Assembly (NCBI GenBank): GCA_945888325.1
Contig: CAMDAC010000001.1
Span: 1-64,000 of the forward strand
Source of the DNA: Candidatus Sulfopaludibacter sp. SbA3
GTDB taxonomy: Bacteria; Pseudomonadota; Alphaproteobacteria; Caulobacterales; Hyphomonadaceae
Length of the DNA stretch: 64,000 bases
Direction of reading: 5' to 3'
Positions 62,280 to 64,000 of this stretch are shown here, piece after piece. The notes below the pieces were generated by a model. It was given only the letters and a program-made list of their open reading frames with translations, was not told the origin of the DNA and did no database searches. Within the stretch, counting starts at the first letter, position 1. The number at the start of each line of letters is the position of its first letter. The position numbers were made by a program, and so were the translations under genes.

Positions 62280-63215
62280 CTACTCCTCCGCCTTCGGAAC
62301 GTTCCGGCCGAAGTTCACCGCGCCGGAATCCTGACCCGCATCGATGATCGCCTTGCGGATCGTGCGGGCCCGCGTGAACTCGCGCATCAGCATGTCGCCG
62401 TCGCCCCAGCGGATGGCGCGTTGCAGGGCAGCAAGGTCTTCCGAGAACCGCCCGAGGCATTCCAGCACCGCCTCGCGGTTGTTCAGGAACACGTCGCGCC
62501 ACATCACCGGGTCAGACGCTGCAATGCGGGTAAAGTCGCGAAATCCGCCTGCGGAGTATTTGACGACTTCGCCCTGCTCCACCGTTTCCATGTCGAAGGC
62601 GGTGGCCACGATGTTGAACGCAATCAGGTGCGGCAGGTGCGAGGTGATCGCCAGCACGCGGTCATGCCGCGCGGCGTCCATCGATTCCACCTTGGCGCCG
62701 AGGCCTTTCCAGAACGCCGTCAGCTGCGCCAGCGCCTCCGCCTCGCCCGGCGCCCCGGTCACGACCGGCGTCAGGATATGCCAGGCCCCCTGGAACAGCG
62801 TCGGGAAGCCGGCATCGGGGCCGGATTGCTCCGTACCCGCAATCGGGTGTCCGGGGATCATGTGGATGCGGCCATCGGCGGCCGCGGTCAGCGCGCGGGC
62901 CGCTTCGCTTTTCACGGAGCCGACATCCGTCAGGATGGCGCCCGCCTTCATCGCCGGCACCGCCCCGGCCGCGACATTGCCCAGCGCGCCCACCGGCACG
63001 CACAGGATCACGCAATCGGCCTGTGCCACGGCGGCTTCCAGCGACGGGGCGATCTTGCCGAGGCCGATCTCGGCCGCACGGGCCCGCACGTCCGGATTGG
63101 CGTCGTAAAGAACGATCTCGCCGGCCGCGCCATATTCCCGCGCCGCCCGCGCGATCGAGGAGCCGATCAGGCCCGCCCCGATGATGGCGATACGCGAAAA
63201 GACAGGGTCGGTCAT
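62280..63215 (-). CDS. prephenate/arogenate dehydrogenase (TyrA-type)
   Basis: A predicted 311-residue enzyme of tyrosine synthesis, with the Rossmann motif IIGAGLIGSSIARAAREYG at the start. Segments LTDVGSVKSEA, HMIPGHPIAGTEQSGPDAGF (substrate loop with catalytic His) and SHLPHLIAFN are characteristic of the family. NAD-dependent conversion of prephenate to 4-hydroxyphenylpyruvate, or of arogenate to tyrosine, cannot be told apart here. The start could be ATG 63215 or an earlier GTG at 63224 with AGAGAAG upstream. It converges on regA with only 3 bp between the ends. Confidence 0.9.
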   Translation of the reverse strand: MTDPVFSRIAIIGAGLIGSSIARAAREYGAAGEIVLYDANPDVRARAAEIGLGKIAPSLEAAVAQADCVILCVPVGALGNVAAGAVPAMKAGAILTDVGSVKSEAARALTAAADGRIHMIPGHPIAGTEQSGPDAGFPTLFQGAWHILTPVVTGAPGEAEALAQLTAFWKGLGAKVESMDAARHDRVLAITSHLPHLIAFNIVATAFDMETVEQGEVVKYSAGGFRDFTRIAASDPVMWRDVFLNNREAVLECLGRFSEDLAALQRAIRWGDGDMLMREFTRARTIRKAIIDAGQDSGAVNFGRNVPKAEE

Positions 63216-63339
63216 GGCGGGCACTTCTCTGCAGGGGGCTGGCGCGGCTGCTTGGTGGGCAAAGGCCCCCGATGCGTCAAGGGGGCGCGCGGGGCTTTGA
63301 CACGGTGCGGTCTGTACACGGGACCCCTATCTCGCCCTG

Positions 63340-63714
63340 ATGAGCAGCACGACCCCAATCCTCAACGGCCTGCGCGGGCGCTGCGGCGCCTGCGGCCAAG
63401 GCCGCCTGTTTTCGGCCTATCTGAAGCTAAACGAGGCCTGCCCCCATTGCGGCCGGGACATGCGCGCCGCCGACACGGCCGACGGCCCGGCCTTCTTCGT
63501 CGGCTTCGGCGTGCTGATCCTGACGGCGCCCTTCCTGTTCCTGATCCCGATGAGCCCACTGGCCCCGCTGATGAAGGCGGCCGCCATCGTGTCCCTGGCG
63601 CTGGTGATCACCGGCCTGTCGATGTGGCTCCTGCCGGTCGCCAAGGGAATCCTCCTCAACCTGCAGCTGCACCACCGCTCTGGCGAGGCCGAATTCGAGC
63701 GCAAGGACGGCTGA
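63340..63714 (+). CDS. DUF983 family zinc-ribbon membrane protein
   Basis: A 124-residue protein with an N-terminal CxxC pair (CGACGQGRLF, then CPHCGRDM) and two transmembrane helices (about 55-78 and 84-105). DUF983 proteins are small alphaproteobacterial membrane proteins often near cytochrome oxidase or division genes. TTGACA at 63297 could be part of a promoter. The function is unknown, and it is divergent from tyrA. Confidence 0.85.
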   Translation: MSSTTPILNGLRGRCGACGQGRLFSAYLKLNEACPHCGRDMRAADTADGPAFFVGFGVLILTAPFLFLIPMSPLAPLMKAAAIVSLALVITGLSMWLLPVAKGILLNLQLHHRSGEAEFERKDG

Positions 63715-63810
63715 CGCGGCACCCCCGGCGATTGCTGCAAATCCGCTCGCCACCTCCCCCGCGATACGGTAAACACGAATCCGTAATGTCGATCACACCA
63801 AAGGGTGGAC

Positions 63811-64000
63811 ATGGGTTCTCGGGACGAAAAAGTCGCCATCGCCGCCGCAACTGTCGCCCGGATGGAGCGGCAGGCCGAAAAGCGCAAGGCTGGTGACGGC
63901 ACGCAGCAACAGGGGTCACCAATGCGTCTGATTTTCGGTATTTTTCCGCTGCTGGTCATACCAGTCATCCTTTACAACCTGATCGCCCTGGGTGGTGGCT
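63811..64000 (+). CDS. hypothetical protein, truncated by window end
   Basis: A frame from an ATG with AAAGGG upstream: a charged Ala/Arg/Lys-rich N-terminus with a basic helix (VARMERQAEKRKAGDG), then a hydrophobic helix (LIFGIFPLLVIPVILYNLIA) entering the window end. It looks like a small single-helix membrane protein of the flagellar or envelope kind. The window ends within it, so the length and family are unknown. Confidence 0.55.
   Translation, partial: MGSRDEKVAIAAATVARMERQAEKRKAGDGTQQQGSPMRLIFGIFPLLVIPVILYNLIALGGG

Noticed and set aside
1-64000. CRISPR array or prophage structural genes
   Set aside because: No regularly spaced repeats of 25-40 bp and no capsid, tail or terminase gene were found.

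Overview
The window looks like a GC-rich alphaproteobacterial chromosome. Dense overlapping operons, two TonB-dependent receptors, a RegB/RegA redox pair beside an SCO protein, a probable methylsuccinyl-CoA dehydrogenase, NodT-type efflux and an ArdA/DUF736 module together suggest the Caulobacterales/Hyphomonadaceae/Rhodobacterales area. The assignment is inference; no rRNA or complete tRNA is present to settle it.

Bases 1 to about 18116 are an accessory region. From the left it holds an IS91-type element with its own tyrosine recombinase; a cassette made of a double-headed TetR regulator, a TonB-dependent receptor, an HSL-type esterase and a type-B carboxylesterase, which together look like import and hydrolysis of an ester; a DUF6880 protein; an AbiEi/AbiEii type IV toxin-antitoxin pair preceded by two perfect palindromes of 47 and 49 bp; DUF736 and ArdA antirestriction genes, each preceded by large nested inverted repeats; a DUF3883 protein; and a phage-type integrase beside the 3' part of a tRNA-Arg(CCG) gene. 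That fragment is the expected scar of tRNA-targeted integration, so it is probably the right border of an island whose left end lies outside the window.

Bases 18117-19458 are a lower-GC transition zone with a small HTH gene and an orphan coiled-coil gene. From 19459 onward the content is core-like: a lipoprotein, an SDR, a DUF3147/HupE/anchor-protein membrane operon, an amino-acid permease, a three-gene RND efflux operon, a thioesterase/nucleoside hydrolase/ribokinase operon, HMG-CoA lyase with an enoyl-CoA hydratase, HisI, an MBL-fold lipoprotein, a probable methylsuccinyl-CoA dehydrogenase and a second TonB receptor. There follow a hydrolase, a cyclase-family protein, a GST, an AraC/Ogt fusion, glyoxalase and MAPEG genes, Hpt, a zinc-ribbon membrane protein divergent from FtsEX, PlsC, an AlkA-like glycosylase, an HNH nuclease, two glycosyltransferases, a chemoreceptor gene broken by two in-frame stops, SCO/RegB/RegA, prephenate dehydrogenase and a DUF983 protein.

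The most interesting signals are the folded leaders of the DUF736 and ardA genes, which may be single-strand promoters used on conjugal entry; the paired perfect palindromes of the AbiE locus; the tandem TetR and ester cassette; the island DUF3883 protein; and the doubly nonsense-mutated chemoreceptor.
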